Source of the DNA: TMP-86 sp039807285
GTDB taxonomy: Bacteria; Pseudomonadota; Gammaproteobacteria; Steroidobacterales; Steroidobacteraceae
Direction of reading: 5' to 3'
NCBI GenBank assembly: GCA_044226785.1
Contig: JBGAGK010000001.1
Coordinates: forward strand, 62,001 to 126,000
Length of the DNA stretch: 64,000 bases
Shown: positions 33,486 to 41,398 of the stretch, piece by piece
How positions within the stretch are numbered: position 1 is the stretch's first letter
How the letters are laid out: every line of letters begins with the position of its first letter
Position numbers and translations under genes: made by a program
Notes under the pieces: model-generated
Databases searched by the model: none
What the model was told of the DNA's origin: nothing
What the model saw: the letters and a program-made list of their open reading frames with translations, nothing else

Positions 33486-34742
33486 TCATGATCCGCTGCG
33501 CAACCCAAGCTCCCGCCGCAGCCTTCCCTCGTCCAGCGCGCAGGTCCACTTGGCGACCACCAGCGTGGCCACGCTGTTGCCCACGATATTGGTCAGCGCC
33601 CGGGCCTCGGACATGAACCGGTCGATGCCCAGGATCAGCGCAAGCCCGGCCACCGGCACCGTGCCCACGGCCGACAGCGTCGCCGCCAGCACGATGAAAC
33701 CGCTCCCGGTCACGGCCGCAGCTCCCTTGGAAGTCAGCAGCAGCACGAGCAACAGGGTGACCTGATGCCACAGATCCATGGGCATGTTGATGGCCTGCGC
33801 CACGAACACGGCGGCCATGGTGAGATAGATCGCGGTGCCATCGAGATTGAAGGAGTAGCCGGCCGGGATCACCAGGCCCACCACCGACTTGTCGGCACCC
33901 AGGGCTTCCAGCCTGCGCATGATCAGCGGCAGCACAGTCTCCGAAGAAGAGGTACCCAGCACGATCAGCATCTCGTCACGGATGAAACGGATGAGTCTCA
34001 GGATGCGGAAGCCGTGGAGTCGCGCGACCGTACCCAGCACCAGCAGGATGAAAATGAGACAGGTGAGATAGAAACTGCCCATGAGCCGGCCGAGGCTCGC
34101 CAGCGATCCGATGCCATACTGCCCCACGGTAAAGGCCATGGCGCCGAAGGCTCCGAGCGGAGCCAGGTACATGATGAGGCCGGTGATGGCGAACATGACC
34201 TGTGCAGATGCATCGACCAGCTTCTTCACGCGCGGCACACGCGGGCCCAGCGCGTGCAGCGCGACGCCGAAGAACATCGCGAACACCAGGATCTGCAGAA
34301 TATCGCCGCGCGCGAAGGCGTCCATGACGGAAACCGGCACCAGAGACATCAGGAAGTCCGGTACGGATTGCAGCTTGCCGGGTCCCGCATAGGCTGCCAC
34401 CGCCGCGGCATCCAGCGTCGACGGGTCCACGTTCATGCCCGCGCCGGGCTTGAGGACATTGACCACGATCAGTCCCACGATCAGCGCGAGCGTGCTCAGG
34501 ATCTCGAAGTACACCAGCGCAAGGCCGCCGGTGCGGCCGACCTGTTTCATGCTCTCCACGTTTGCGATGCCGGAGACAACGGTGCAGAAGATGATCGGAC
34601 CGATGACCAGCTTCACCAGCTTGATGAACAGGTCGCCGAGGGGCTTGAAGGCAACGCCGGCGGCGGGGAAAAAGTGCCCCACGAGAACGGCGCAAAGAAT
34701 CGCGAGGATGACCTGGAAGTACAGGGAACGCAGCAGTTTCAC
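33486..34742 (-). CDS. dctA: C4-dicarboxylate:cation symporter DctA
   Basis: This inner-membrane symporter takes up succinate, fumarate, malate and related acids. It is 418 aa, with the DAACS family features: SLYFQVILAILCAVLVGHFFP, IIFCTVVSGIA, LIVLGTSSSETVLP (hairpin Ser motif), IPAGYSFNLDGTAIYLTMA and a TSKGAAAVTGSGFIVLAATL second hairpin. The ATG at 34742 is the natural start. It lies 148 bp upstream of the ECF sigma gene on the same strand but is likely separate from that system. Confidence 0.95.
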   Translation of the reverse strand: MKLLRSLYFQVILAILCAVLVGHFFPAAGVAFKPLGDLFIKLVKLVIGPIIFCTVVSGIANVESMKQVGRTGGLALVYFEILSTLALIVGLIVVNVLKPGAGMNVDPSTLDAAAVAAYAGPGKLQSVPDFLMSLVPVSVMDAFARGDILQILVFAMFFGVALHALGPRVPRVKKLVDASAQVMFAITGLIMYLAPLGAFGAMAFTVGQYGIGSLASLGRLMGSFYLTCLIFILLVLGTVARLHGFRILRLIRFIRDEMLIVLGTSSSETVLPLIMRRLEALGADKSVVGLVIPAGYSFNLDGTAIYLTMAAVFVAQAINMPMDLWHQVTLLLVLLLTSKGAAAVTGSGFIVLAATLSAVGTVPVAGLALILGIDRFMSEARALTNIVGNSVATLVVAKWTCALDEGRLRRELGLRSGS

Positions 34743-34810
34743 GATGCGGCAAGCCTAGCATGGCCGCCCTCGGCCCCGCGGAGGCCGCGCGATGAAGGAC
34801 CTGCTCGCGA

Positions 34811-35929
34811 TCAGTATCGTCCGCTCGCGCCTCCACCGCCAAACCCGCCACCCTGGCCCTGCACGGCGGGCTCCGTGCTCGGGGCAGACACGGAGGCGCG
34901 GCTGGCGGGCGTGGTCACGGCCATGCTGGCCATTTCCGCCATATCGAACGCCGCATCCTGATCGGCAAGCTGGCCTGAGGTGATGCCGGCGCGTGAGATG
35001 CGAAGGTATCGCTCGAGCAGGTGGCTCACCACCAGCGCCAGGCTCCCCCAGACGATCAGGCGAGCATACAAGGGCATGCCGGTGACATGGCGCAGCTCAT
35101 AGGCCAGGCACACTCCACATGCCACCGCCGATATCAGCGGAGCATGGGTGCGCCGGCGCAGGGCCAGCACGATGGAGACGGCAGCGAACACGAACAGGGC
35201 GATGACCACGATCGCGGAAACCCTCGTCTCCTGCTCCCAGGCAAGCCCCATCCACGATCGTCCCGCCACATGCAGATAGGCCGCCACCGGCAAGGCCACC
35301 ACCAGCCAGTCGAGCATGCGGTCATGGCCGGGGCGCTGCCAGATGCGCCGGCCCAACGCCAGCGTCAGGGCGGCTGCCGCGAAACAGGCCCATCCCGCCC
35401 AGACATGCGCCGTCTCCCCCTGCGACAGTCCAGGGAGACCCCGGTTGAGCGTGTCGTACAGCGCGTAAGAACCCAGCAACGCGGCCAGGGTCGTGAACAG
35501 CGGGTTGAGCAGGCGCAGACCGGCGACAAGCCATGCAGCGCTGACTGCCCAGGCAATGAGGAGATCATTGTTCCATGCGCGCTGAACGCCCAACGCACCC
35601 ACCGCCAGGGCCGTGAACGCGGATGCGATCAACGCCTCTTCCATGCCCGAGGCAAACCAGCGTCGCTGCCGCATCAGCAGCTCGCCGGCCAACCACATCC
35701 CGACGCCGGCCGGAATCAGGGCATGTTCTCCAAACGCGATGAAACACAGGCCGCAGCTGGCAAGGGCCGCAATCAGGCCCAGCACGAACAGGCCGCAGCG
35801 GGTGAGAAAGCTCACGGCATGCCATCCACCGGCGCCGCTGACGACGAGGTCGATGCGGCGAAGCACCGGATAGCGCGCAGCCACCGCGATCCAGCGCTCC
35901 TCGGAGGAAGTGGGACGGCCGGCTCTCAC
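34811..35929 (-). CDS. DUF4401-like multi-helix membrane protein with Gly-rich tail
   Basis: This 372-aa protein has about ten hydrophobic helices and starts with a soluble segment (TSSEERWIAVAARYPVLRRI) like DUF4401 members, which usually sit beside DUF2157 proteins. The C-terminal ~50 residues are Ala/Ser/Gly-rich and end in QGGGFGGGGASGRY, a tail reminiscent of those in TPM-type membrane proteins. The start is a GTG at 35929 that overlaps the DUF2157 stop by GTGA. The longer frame to 36190 is a shadow of that gene. Function unknown; the pair is probably one membrane complex. Confidence 0.78.
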   Translation of the reverse strand: MRAGRPTSSEERWIAVAARYPVLRRIDLVVSGAGGWHAVSFLTRCGLFVLGLIAALASCGLCFIAFGEHALIPAGVGMWLAGELLMRQRRWFASGMEEALIASAFTALAVGALGVQRAWNNDLLIAWAVSAAWLVAGLRLLNPLFTTLAALLGSYALYDTLNRGLPGLSQGETAHVWAGWACFAAAALTLALGRRIWQRPGHDRMLDWLVVALPVAAYLHVAGRSWMGLAWEQETRVSAIVVIALFVFAAVSIVLALRRRTHAPLISAVACGVCLAYELRHVTGMPLYARLIVWGSLALVVSHLLERYLRISRAGITSGQLADQDAAFDMAEMASMAVTTPASRASVSAPSTEPAVQGQGGGFGGGGASGRY

Positions 35930-36873
35930 TCGGATGCCTCCCTGATCTGCTGGTGCAGGTTGCGCAGGAGGGACACTCCCGCTGCGATCGCGGCGAGCAC
36001 CAGCGCCGACACCAGGAATGGATCGCGCAGCAACTGCGCGCAGGCCAGGCAGAAGCCGAGGGCGCCGTACACCACGCCATACACGGCAAACCACTCGCTG
36101 CGACGCCGCCTGCCCAGGAAAACCGCTCCCGCCGACAGCACGGCGGTCAGCAGCACTCCCGCCAGCAGGGTGCGCATCTGGCCGCACCACATGAGGCCGC
36201 CCCAGAAGGCGAAGTTGATGGCGTAGTGTTCGTACACTTCATCGAATTGGGGGCGCCTTGCCGATCGATGGTTCAGCTCGCGCCCCACCCATGCGGCAAG
36301 ACCCGCGAGCAGTGCACGCATTCCGTATTGACCGGTGTTGCTGCCGGAACTTAACAGGTCGTCGAGATGCCTCGAAACGCCCATCCATCCCGCGAACGCG
36401 GCCAGGCTCAGCGACAGCAGCAGGCGCGAGTCGAAAACCCAGGCGCAGACTCCATGGAACACGACGAGCATCAGCAGATGCAGCGCCCAGCGATCCCCCA
36501 GCCAGTGGAACTGGACTTCGAGAAAGGCGATGTCCGCGCTGACCAGCATCCCGCCCAGCAACAGCACGTAGTCACCGATGATGGACCGATCCTCGCCACG
36601 CCACTGGCTGCGCAGGGCGTGCGCATAACACCCGGCGGCCAGCAGGCCGATGATCCACGCAACCGCTACGGGCCCGATGCGATCGAAATGCTCCTTCAGC
36701 AACAACCCGATACCGGTCACCACCAGCAGCACGGCGGCATAGCCAATGATGCGCAGCTCGTAGTAGAGCGAAAAGACAGCACCATGCTCCATCGCGGCAA
36801 ACCGCTGCGCTGCCTGCCCGTCCAGATGGCCGGCGAGGTGCAGTTGGCTGATTTCCGGTTCGAGCGAGTGCAT
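35926..36873 (-). CDS. DUF2157-domain membrane protein
   Basis: The 315-aa protein begins with a short soluble segment (LEPEISQLHLAGHLDGQ) and then has about eight to nine hydrophobic helices. The N-terminal part fits the DUF2157 family, whose function is unknown. GTGA coupling to the next gene indicates cotranslation. Upstream is a 375-bp intergenic region holding a terminator and a candidate small RNA, so the promoter of this pair lies between 36874 and the terminator at 36954. Confidence 0.8.
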   Translation of the reverse strand: MHSLEPEISQLHLAGHLDGQAAQRFAAMEHGAVFSLYYELRIIGYAAVLLVVTGIGLLLKEHFDRIGPVAVAWIIGLLAAGCYAHALRSQWRGEDRSIIGDYVLLLGGMLVSADIAFLEVQFHWLGDRWALHLLMLVVFHGVCAWVFDSRLLLSLSLAAFAGWMGVSRHLDDLLSSGSNTGQYGMRALLAGLAAWVGRELNHRSARRPQFDEVYEHYAINFAFWGGLMWCGQMRTLLAGVLLTAVLSAGAVFLGRRRRSEWFAVYGVVYGALGFCLACAQLLRDPFLVSALVLAAIAAGVSLLRNLHQQIREASE

Positions 36874-36953
36874 GCTGGAGGGGAGGATAAGCGGGACACC
36901 CGGCCGGCTCCAGCCGCGGGGCCACCGGACGTGAACAGGTTCTCCAGATAAAG

Positions 36954-36979
36954 AAAACCCCGGTCGAGCCCGGGGTTTT
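36954..36979 (-). terminator. Strong intrinsic terminator (10-bp stem)
   Basis: AAAACCCCGG and CCGGGGTTTT pair perfectly across TCGAGC. On the minus strand the tail continues TTTTCTTTAT. It can end a leftward transcript coming from 37.2 kb, and could also work in the other direction. Confidence 0.85.
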
Positions 36980-37170
36980 AGTGGAACAGGTGGCGGGTCG
37001 CTTTACCCGGCACGTCCAGGACTGGAAGATGCGCTCGCTAAAAAATAGCCCTTGAAACGCTCGCCCTATTCATTACCAAGCCGTTGCATCACGTCCACAT
37101 TTGTATCGGTAAGGCAACTGATCAGGCGAGATCAGGTTACCCAGAAATTGCAAGCATTTCCAGCGCCTGA
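36954..37170 (-). ncRNA. Candidate small RNA (~215 nt)
   Basis: The 375-bp space between 36874 and 37248 has no gene. It holds a promoter-like pair pointing left, then about 215 nt ending at the strong terminator 36954-36979. A CGGGT/ACCCG hairpin (36994-37009) precedes the terminator. The DNA from 37030 to 37210 is visibly richer in A and T than its neighbours. No open frame with a ribosome site is apparent. It starts after the VOC gene ending at 37249. It could instead be an untranslated region or a remnant of a lost gene. Confidence 0.4.
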
Positions 37171-37175
37171 ATGCA

Positions 37176-37205
37176 AATATTCGAAAAATCAACACACTAT
37201 GTCAA
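37176..37205 (-). promoter_or_regulatory. Candidate sigma-70 promoter for the 37-kb small RNA
   Basis: On the minus strand TTGACA (positions 37205-37200, perfect) is separated by 18 bp from AATATT (37181-37176). Transcription would start near 37169. It is one of the best -35 boxes seen in the window; the -10 has 4 of 6 consensus bases. Confidence 0.5.
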
Positions 37206-37248
37206 AACCTGTCGCCAATTTGTGACACCTGCGCAACAGATCCGGACA

Positions 37249-37629
37249 TCAGTCCCAGACATGGGCCTCGGTCGCGAAATTCCTCGAAGCCGCACGGACC
37301 ACGCAGAACCGGTGCCCCGTCGGGGCCTGCATCACCACCCAGGTATGCACCGGGGCCACCCGCGTAGCACCGAGTCTTTCCAGCCGGGCCACTTCGGCCT
37401 CGATGTCATCGGTCTCGATGTCCAGGTGCACGCGGCTCGGGTGGTCCACGGTCTGCACTTCCATGTGCAGGTCGATGTGCGGGTCGACCAGGCGCTGGTA
37501 GCGGTCGGACTCGTCGGGAGGGAGCTTCTCCTGGCGCATGCCCAGCGCTTCGCTCCAGAAATTTCCGCAGGCCGCAAGGTCCTGGGATTGGCAATCGATG
37601 ATGAATCCGGCCAGTCGACTCTTGTGCAT
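37249..37629 (-). CDS. VOC-family protein (glyoxalase-like)
   Basis: The 126-aa cytoplasmic protein shows the two-repeat VOC fold: a start RLAGFIIDCQSQDLAACGNFW, then HLDIETDDIEAEVARLERLG and a terminal PTGHRFCVVR. It resembles the glyoxalase-like dioxygenase-fold group and is not a secreted type. I chose the ATG at 37629; the longer frame to 37695 crosses the divergent gloA start region. It faces gloA across a 28-bp gap, so the two promoters are shared or embedded. The substrate is unknown. Confidence 0.8.
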   Translation of the reverse strand: MHKSRLAGFIIDCQSQDLAACGNFWSEALGMRQEKLPPDESDRYQRLVDPHIDLHMEVQTVDHPSRVHLDIETDDIEAEVARLERLGATRVAPVHTWVVMQAPTGHRFCVVRAASRNFATEAHVWD

Positions 37630-37657
37630 GGCGTGTCTCTTTCGGCATGCTTGCCGC

Positions 37658-38077
37658 ATGAAATACCTGCACACCATGGTACGCGTGAGCGACATCGAGC
37701 AGTCGCTGAAATTCTATCGCGACGCGCTGGGCCTTGAAGAAGTGAAGCGTTACCAGAGCGACAAGGGTCGCTTCACGCTGATCTATCTGGCGGCGCCCGG
37801 CGACCCTGATGCACAGGTCGAACTGACCTGGAACTGGGACCCGGAAACCTACTCAGGCGGTCGCAACTTCGGGCACCTCGCTTATGAAGTCGAAGACATC
37901 TACGCCACCTGCCAGCGCCTGGCCGACCACGGCGTCACCATCAACCGCCCGCCACGCGATGGCCACATGGCCTTCGTGCGATCGCCGGACGGCATCTCGG
38001 TGGAATTGCTGCAGAAGGGCGGATCGCTCCCGCCGCGCGAACCCTGGGCATCCATGCCCAATGTCGGGAAATGGTGA
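37658..38077 (+). CDS. gloA: Lactoylglutathione lyase (glyoxalase I)
   Basis: The enzyme turns the methylglyoxal-glutathione hemithioacetal into S-lactoylglutathione in methylglyoxal detoxification. The 139-aa protein aligns to E. coli GloA from MKYLHTMVRV. Metal ligands fit H5, the Glu of VELTWNW, the His of FGHLAYEV and the Glu of SVELLQ. Start at 37658; the longer frame to 37538 is a shadow. It pairs with glutathione synthesis (gshA) elsewhere in the window. Confidence 0.95.
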   Translation: MKYLHTMVRVSDIEQSLKFYRDALGLEEVKRYQSDKGRFTLIYLAAPGDPDAQVELTWNWDPETYSGGRNFGHLAYEVEDIYATCQRLADHGVTINRPPRDGHMAFVRSPDGISVELLQKGGSLPPREPWASMPNVGKW

Positions 38078-38130
38078 GTGTCCCGACTTCCTGGCGCGTA
38101 TCCGTGATATCCGATCGAGATGCCGGTCTA

Positions 38131-38784
38131 CTATTCCTGCTTGTCGTTGCGGTCGCAGAGACCGTGAACATGGACCAGCGACACGCCTGACAGCAACGGG
38201 CCATAGACTCCGGTTACATTCAGGCTTTCAAAAGCGATGCTCGTCTGGTCCGAAGTTGCCGTGAACAGCAGTCCTTCCGTTACCCAACCGGCATCTGAGC
38301 AGGAAAGGCCGCTCGTATCGATGCTGTAGTTGGCTTCGACGGGTACTGTCCCGCTGATCAACACCACCATGGATTTGGTCGGTCCATCGTTCGGGTACCC
38401 GGAAAACTGGCAGGTCGATTGCCAATCGGGATTTCCGCCGAAATGGAAAGTCAGCAGATACTGGTGCCCCGCGCGCGTCTTTACCGTCTGATTGATCGTG
38501 CCAGCGCCGGCACCGAAACTGCCGGTCAGATCGATCCAGTACTTGCCCTTGGCAGAGGGAATGGTGGAACAACCCGGGGTATTTGAATCAATGTCGATGT
38601 TTCCAGTGGTCACGCTCCATCCGGGAAGCGTCGTGGTACCTGCCACGCATCCGGATGCAGGGGCATCCTTCGCGAAATTCCCGTTGATGAGAAGATTGGC
38701 TCCGGCAGAGGCGGCAGAGGCGGCAGAGGCGGCAGAGGCGGCCGAGGCGGCAACGACAAGCAATGCGGTTCCCATGATCTTCAT
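38131..38784 (-). CDS. DUF642-like secreted protein with repeat-built signal peptide
   Basis: The 217-aa protein has a signal peptide whose core is made from a repeated AAS unit, then LLINGNFAKDAPASGC, GWSVTTGNIDID and KYWIDLTGSFGAG, which match the DUF642/galactose-binding-like fold of surface proteins. A later VSLVHVHGLC ends it. Four cysteines would suit disulfides outside the cytoplasm. There is no LPXTG or PEP-CTERM anchor, so it is likely free or loosely cell-bound. An AGGAG with a 5-nt spacer precedes the ATG at 38784. Its function is probably carbohydrate or surface binding by analogy. Confidence 0.72.
   Translation of the reverse strand: MKIMGTALLVVAASAASAASAASAASAGANLLINGNFAKDAPASGCVAGTTTLPGWSVTTGNIDIDSNTPGCSTIPSAKGKYWIDLTGSFGAGAGTINQTVKTRAGHQYLLTFHFGGNPDWQSTCQFSGYPNDGPTKSMVVLISGTVPVEANYSIDTSGLSCSDAGWVTEGLLFTATSDQTSIAFESLNVTGVYGPLLSGVSLVHVHGLCDRNDKQE
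38703..38747. repeat. 9-bp tandem repeat inside the signal peptide region
   Basis: CGGCAGAGG is repeated four times exactly (38703-38738) and a fifth time with one change (38739-38747). Each unit codes for three residues, so changes in copy number would keep the frame and change the signal-peptide length. Confidence 0.9.
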
Positions 38785-38897
38785 CTCGACTCCTTCCGAT
38801 GTGATCCTGTAATGGTACGGCACAAGGGCTTTAAACGGCCCGACGACCGCAGCAAACAGCTTACGTCATCGAAGAAACGTCAAACAACGGATTTGAC

Positions 38898-38923
38898 AAA
38901 ATCCGCCGCAGATCTGCTTGCGG
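38898..38923 (-). terminator. Weak intrinsic terminator after ilvI
   Basis: CCGCA and TGCGG pair across an 8-nt loop just after the ilvI stop, followed on the minus strand by CGGATTTTG. The stem is short and the T-run has only four bases, so it is a modest candidate. Confidence 0.35.
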
Positions 38924-38925
38924 TA

Positions 38926-40776
38926 CTAGAACATCTCCGAAGCCCCCGGCGTCTTGACTTCATGCTTGCTTCGCGCAGCGATGAAATCGCCGGTGATCAT
39001 CGCATCGTAGGCCTGTCCCGGACCGACCATCGGGTATACCCCCGCATCCGGGTCGATGATGACCTCGAGGAATGCGGGGCCGTCGAAGCGGATGAACTCT
39101 TCCACCACCCGCGGCACATCCGCCTTCCTGTCCAGACGCACGGCATACGGGAAGCCGTCGGCCAGCGCCGCCTTCACGAAGTCCTTCTTGTGCAGGCTCT
39201 TGTCGCTGGCGCTGAAGCGTGCCTTGAAGAACAGCTTCTGCCATTGCCTGACCATGCCGTCGCCGAAATTGTTCAGCACCACCACCTTCACCGGCAGGTT
39301 GTAGGTGGTCACGGTCTCGAGTTCACCCAGGTTCATGCGGATGCTGCCGTCACCGTCGATGTCGATGACCAGGCGATTGCGCTGCGCGCACTGCGCGCCG
39401 ATGGCGGCCGGCAGGCCGAAGCCCATGGTACCCATGCTGCCCGAGGTGATCCACAGGCGCGGGTTGTGGAAATCGAAATACTGCGCCGACCACATCTGAT
39501 GCTGTCCGACGCCGGTGCAGATCACGGCGTTGCCGCCCGCGATGCGGTTGATCTCCTCGATCACGTAGTACGGCTGGATCAGCGGGCTTTCCCGATCGTA
39601 GTTCATCGCATGAGACCTGCGCAGGGCGTCGCAATGGCGCTGCCAGGCGGAAAAATCACGGCGGAAGCCGCTGCGACGGCCGTAATCCACCAGCGCCAGC
39701 AGCGCATCGGGCATGAGTCCGACGTGGCGGAAATCGGCGTGCTTCACCTTGTCGATTTCAGAGGCATCGATGTCGATGTGGGCGATGAATTTCGCGCCGG
39801 GCGCGAAGCGCGCCGGCACCCCTGCCACGCGGTCATCGAACCTCGCGCCAAGCGCGAACAGGAAATCGCAATCCTCGACTGCATAATTGGCAAAAGCCGC
39901 GCCATGCATGCCCAGCATGCGAAGGCACAGCGGATGCGTCGTGTCCATCGCGCCGATGCCCATCAGCGTGGTCACCACCGGCACCTTGAACTCCTGCACG
40001 AACTCGCGCAGTGCAAACGCCGCGCTGCCGTTGATGATGCCGCCGCCGGCATAGATCAGCGGCCGGTCGCTCGCGCCAAGCTTGCTGAAGAACTCCGCGC
40101 AGGCGGCATCGCCGAGCTTGCTGGCCGCGACCCGGTGCATGCGCTGGCGGTAGCCCGCCACCGGCAGGCGGCCCGAACCGTGGAACACACCCTTCCAGTT
40201 CTGCACGTCCTTCGGGATGTCGAGTACCACCGGTCCCGGGCGCCCCGTGCGGGCGATTTCGAACGCGGTGCGCACCGTCGCCTCCAGACGCGTCGGATCG
40301 GTGACCAGGAACACATGCTTGGCCACCGCGCCCATGATGCTGGCCACGGGCGCTTCCTGGAACGCATCGGTCCCGATGGCACCGGTGGGGACCTGGCCGC
40401 AGATGACGACGATGGGCACGGAGTCGGCCATGCAATCGCGCACCGGCGTGACGAGATTGGTGGCACCAGGCCCCGAGGTCACCATGGCCACACCGACCTT
40501 GCCACTGGCCCGGGCAAAGCCCGCAGCCATGAAGCCGGCACCCTGTTCGTTGGCCGGCACCACCAGCGGCATGGACGCCTGGTGCCTTTCGTTGAACAGG
40601 AAGACCGCATCGTAGATCGGCAGGATGGCCCCGCCGCTGTATCCGAATATCGTCTCCACGCCCTCGTCGGCCAGGATCTGCACCAGCATCTCGGCACCGG
40701 TCATGGTCGTTCCGGCCAACGGGTGGGTGCGCTGATTCATCATGTCATGGCGTTCTATCATCATCTGACCCTTCAC
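38926..40776 (-). CDS. ilvI: Acetolactate synthase, large (catalytic) subunit
   Basis: The ThDP enzyme condenses pyruvate with pyruvate or 2-oxobutanoate, the first shared step of branched-chain amino acid synthesis. It is 616 aa. The catalytic glutamate lies in PANEQGAGFMAAG, the beta-domain is FAD-binding (with GARFDDRVAG), and the ThDP site is IDGDGSIRMNLGELETV with a VVLNN end. The gene could be called ilvB, ilvI or ilvG; I use ilvI. Its partner ilvH is 97 bp away on the opposite strand, an unusual divergent layout. The long frame antisense to it is only a shadow. Confidence 0.95.
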   Translation of the reverse strand: MKGQMMIERHDMMNQRTHPLAGTTMTGAEMLVQILADEGVETIFGYSGGAILPIYDAVFLFNERHQASMPLVVPANEQGAGFMAAGFARASGKVGVAMVTSGPGATNLVTPVRDCMADSVPIVVICGQVPTGAIGTDAFQEAPVASIMGAVAKHVFLVTDPTRLEATVRTAFEIARTGRPGPVVLDIPKDVQNWKGVFHGSGRLPVAGYRQRMHRVAASKLGDAACAEFFSKLGASDRPLIYAGGGIINGSAAFALREFVQEFKVPVVTTLMGIGAMDTTHPLCLRMLGMHGAAFANYAVEDCDFLFALGARFDDRVAGVPARFAPGAKFIAHIDIDASEIDKVKHADFRHVGLMPDALLALVDYGRRSGFRRDFSAWQRHCDALRRSHAMNYDRESPLIQPYYVIEEINRIAGGNAVICTGVGQHQMWSAQYFDFHNPRLWITSGSMGTMGFGLPAAIGAQCAQRNRLVIDIDGDGSIRMNLGELETVTTYNLPVKVVVLNNFGDGMVRQWQKLFFKARFSASDKSLHKKDFVKAALADGFPYAVRLDRKADVPRVVEEFIRFDGPAFLEVIIDPDAGVYPMVGPGQAYDAMITGDFIAARSKHEVKTPGASEMF

Positions 40777-40873
40777 CGGCGGCGGGCAAAACGCCCCAGA
40801 CAGGCCGGACCTTGAAGACTAGCAGTTCCGGCTCTGGCGCCCAAGTGCCGTCGCCCTTATCCTTGCAGGTCCC

Positions 40874-41374
40874 ATGCGCCACATCATCGCCATCCACCTG
40901 CAGAACGAGGCCGGCGCGCTCACGCGCGTGACAGGGCTCTTTTCCACCCGCGGCTACAACATCGAATCATTGTCGGTGGCACCTACCGACGATCCGGGCA
41001 TCTCGCGCATCACGCTGGTGACCTCCGGGTCGGATTCCGTGATCGGCCAGATCAACGCCCAGCTCCTGAAGCAGGTGGATGTGGTCTCGGTCGAGGACCT
41101 GACCGGTGGCCAGCATCTGGCGCGCGAGCTGATGCTGGTGAAGCTCCACACCACGCACGCCAATGCCGCCGCACTCACCGAGCTCGCGCAGCGGGCCGGC
41201 GGCCGGGTGCTCTCGCCGAACCCTGGCAGCTTCATCGTCGAGCTGGCGAGCACCGAAACCCAGGTCAGCCAGTTCATCGCCGACGTCGGTGCCTTCGGCG
41301 ACGTGCTCGAGGTGGTACGCAGTGGCGCGCTGGGCATCTCGCACACCAACCCGCGGATTCACGCGGTCAGGTGA
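40874..41374 (+). CDS. ilvH: Acetolactate synthase, small (regulatory) subunit
   Basis: The 166-aa subunit activates the catalytic subunit and confers valine feedback. It has an N-terminal ACT domain (IIAIHLQNEAGALTRVTGLF, then GYNIESLSVAPTDDPGISRI) and a C-terminal ACT-like domain (about 80-160, LSPNPGSFIVEL). An AGGT lies 4 nt before the ATG. Together with ilvI on the other strand, 97 bp away, it makes a complete enzyme; the two must share the same intergenic control region. Confidence 0.95.
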   Translation: MRHIIAIHLQNEAGALTRVTGLFSTRGYNIESLSVAPTDDPGISRITLVTSGSDSVIGQINAQLLKQVDVVSVEDLTGGQHLARELMLVKLHTTHANAAALTELAQRAGGRVLSPNPGSFIVELASTETQVSQFIADVGAFGDVLEVVRSGALGISHTNPRIHAVR

Positions 41375-41398
41375 TACCACGGTGGACGCTGCGCGCGC

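Noticed and set aside
36874..37248. A tRNA or tmRNA gene in the 375-bp gap
   Set aside because: No cloverleaf, no GTTCGA-type T-arm and no CCA-like end are visible.
38703..38747. CRISPR array
   Set aside because: The units are 9 bp, contiguous and in a coding signal peptide, with no spacers; the same applies to the 8-bp repeat at 56805.
38812..40815. Long plus-strand open frame (667 codons) opposite ilvI
   Set aside because: It mirrors a complete acetolactate synthase, has a composition typical of antisense GC-rich frames and no domain.
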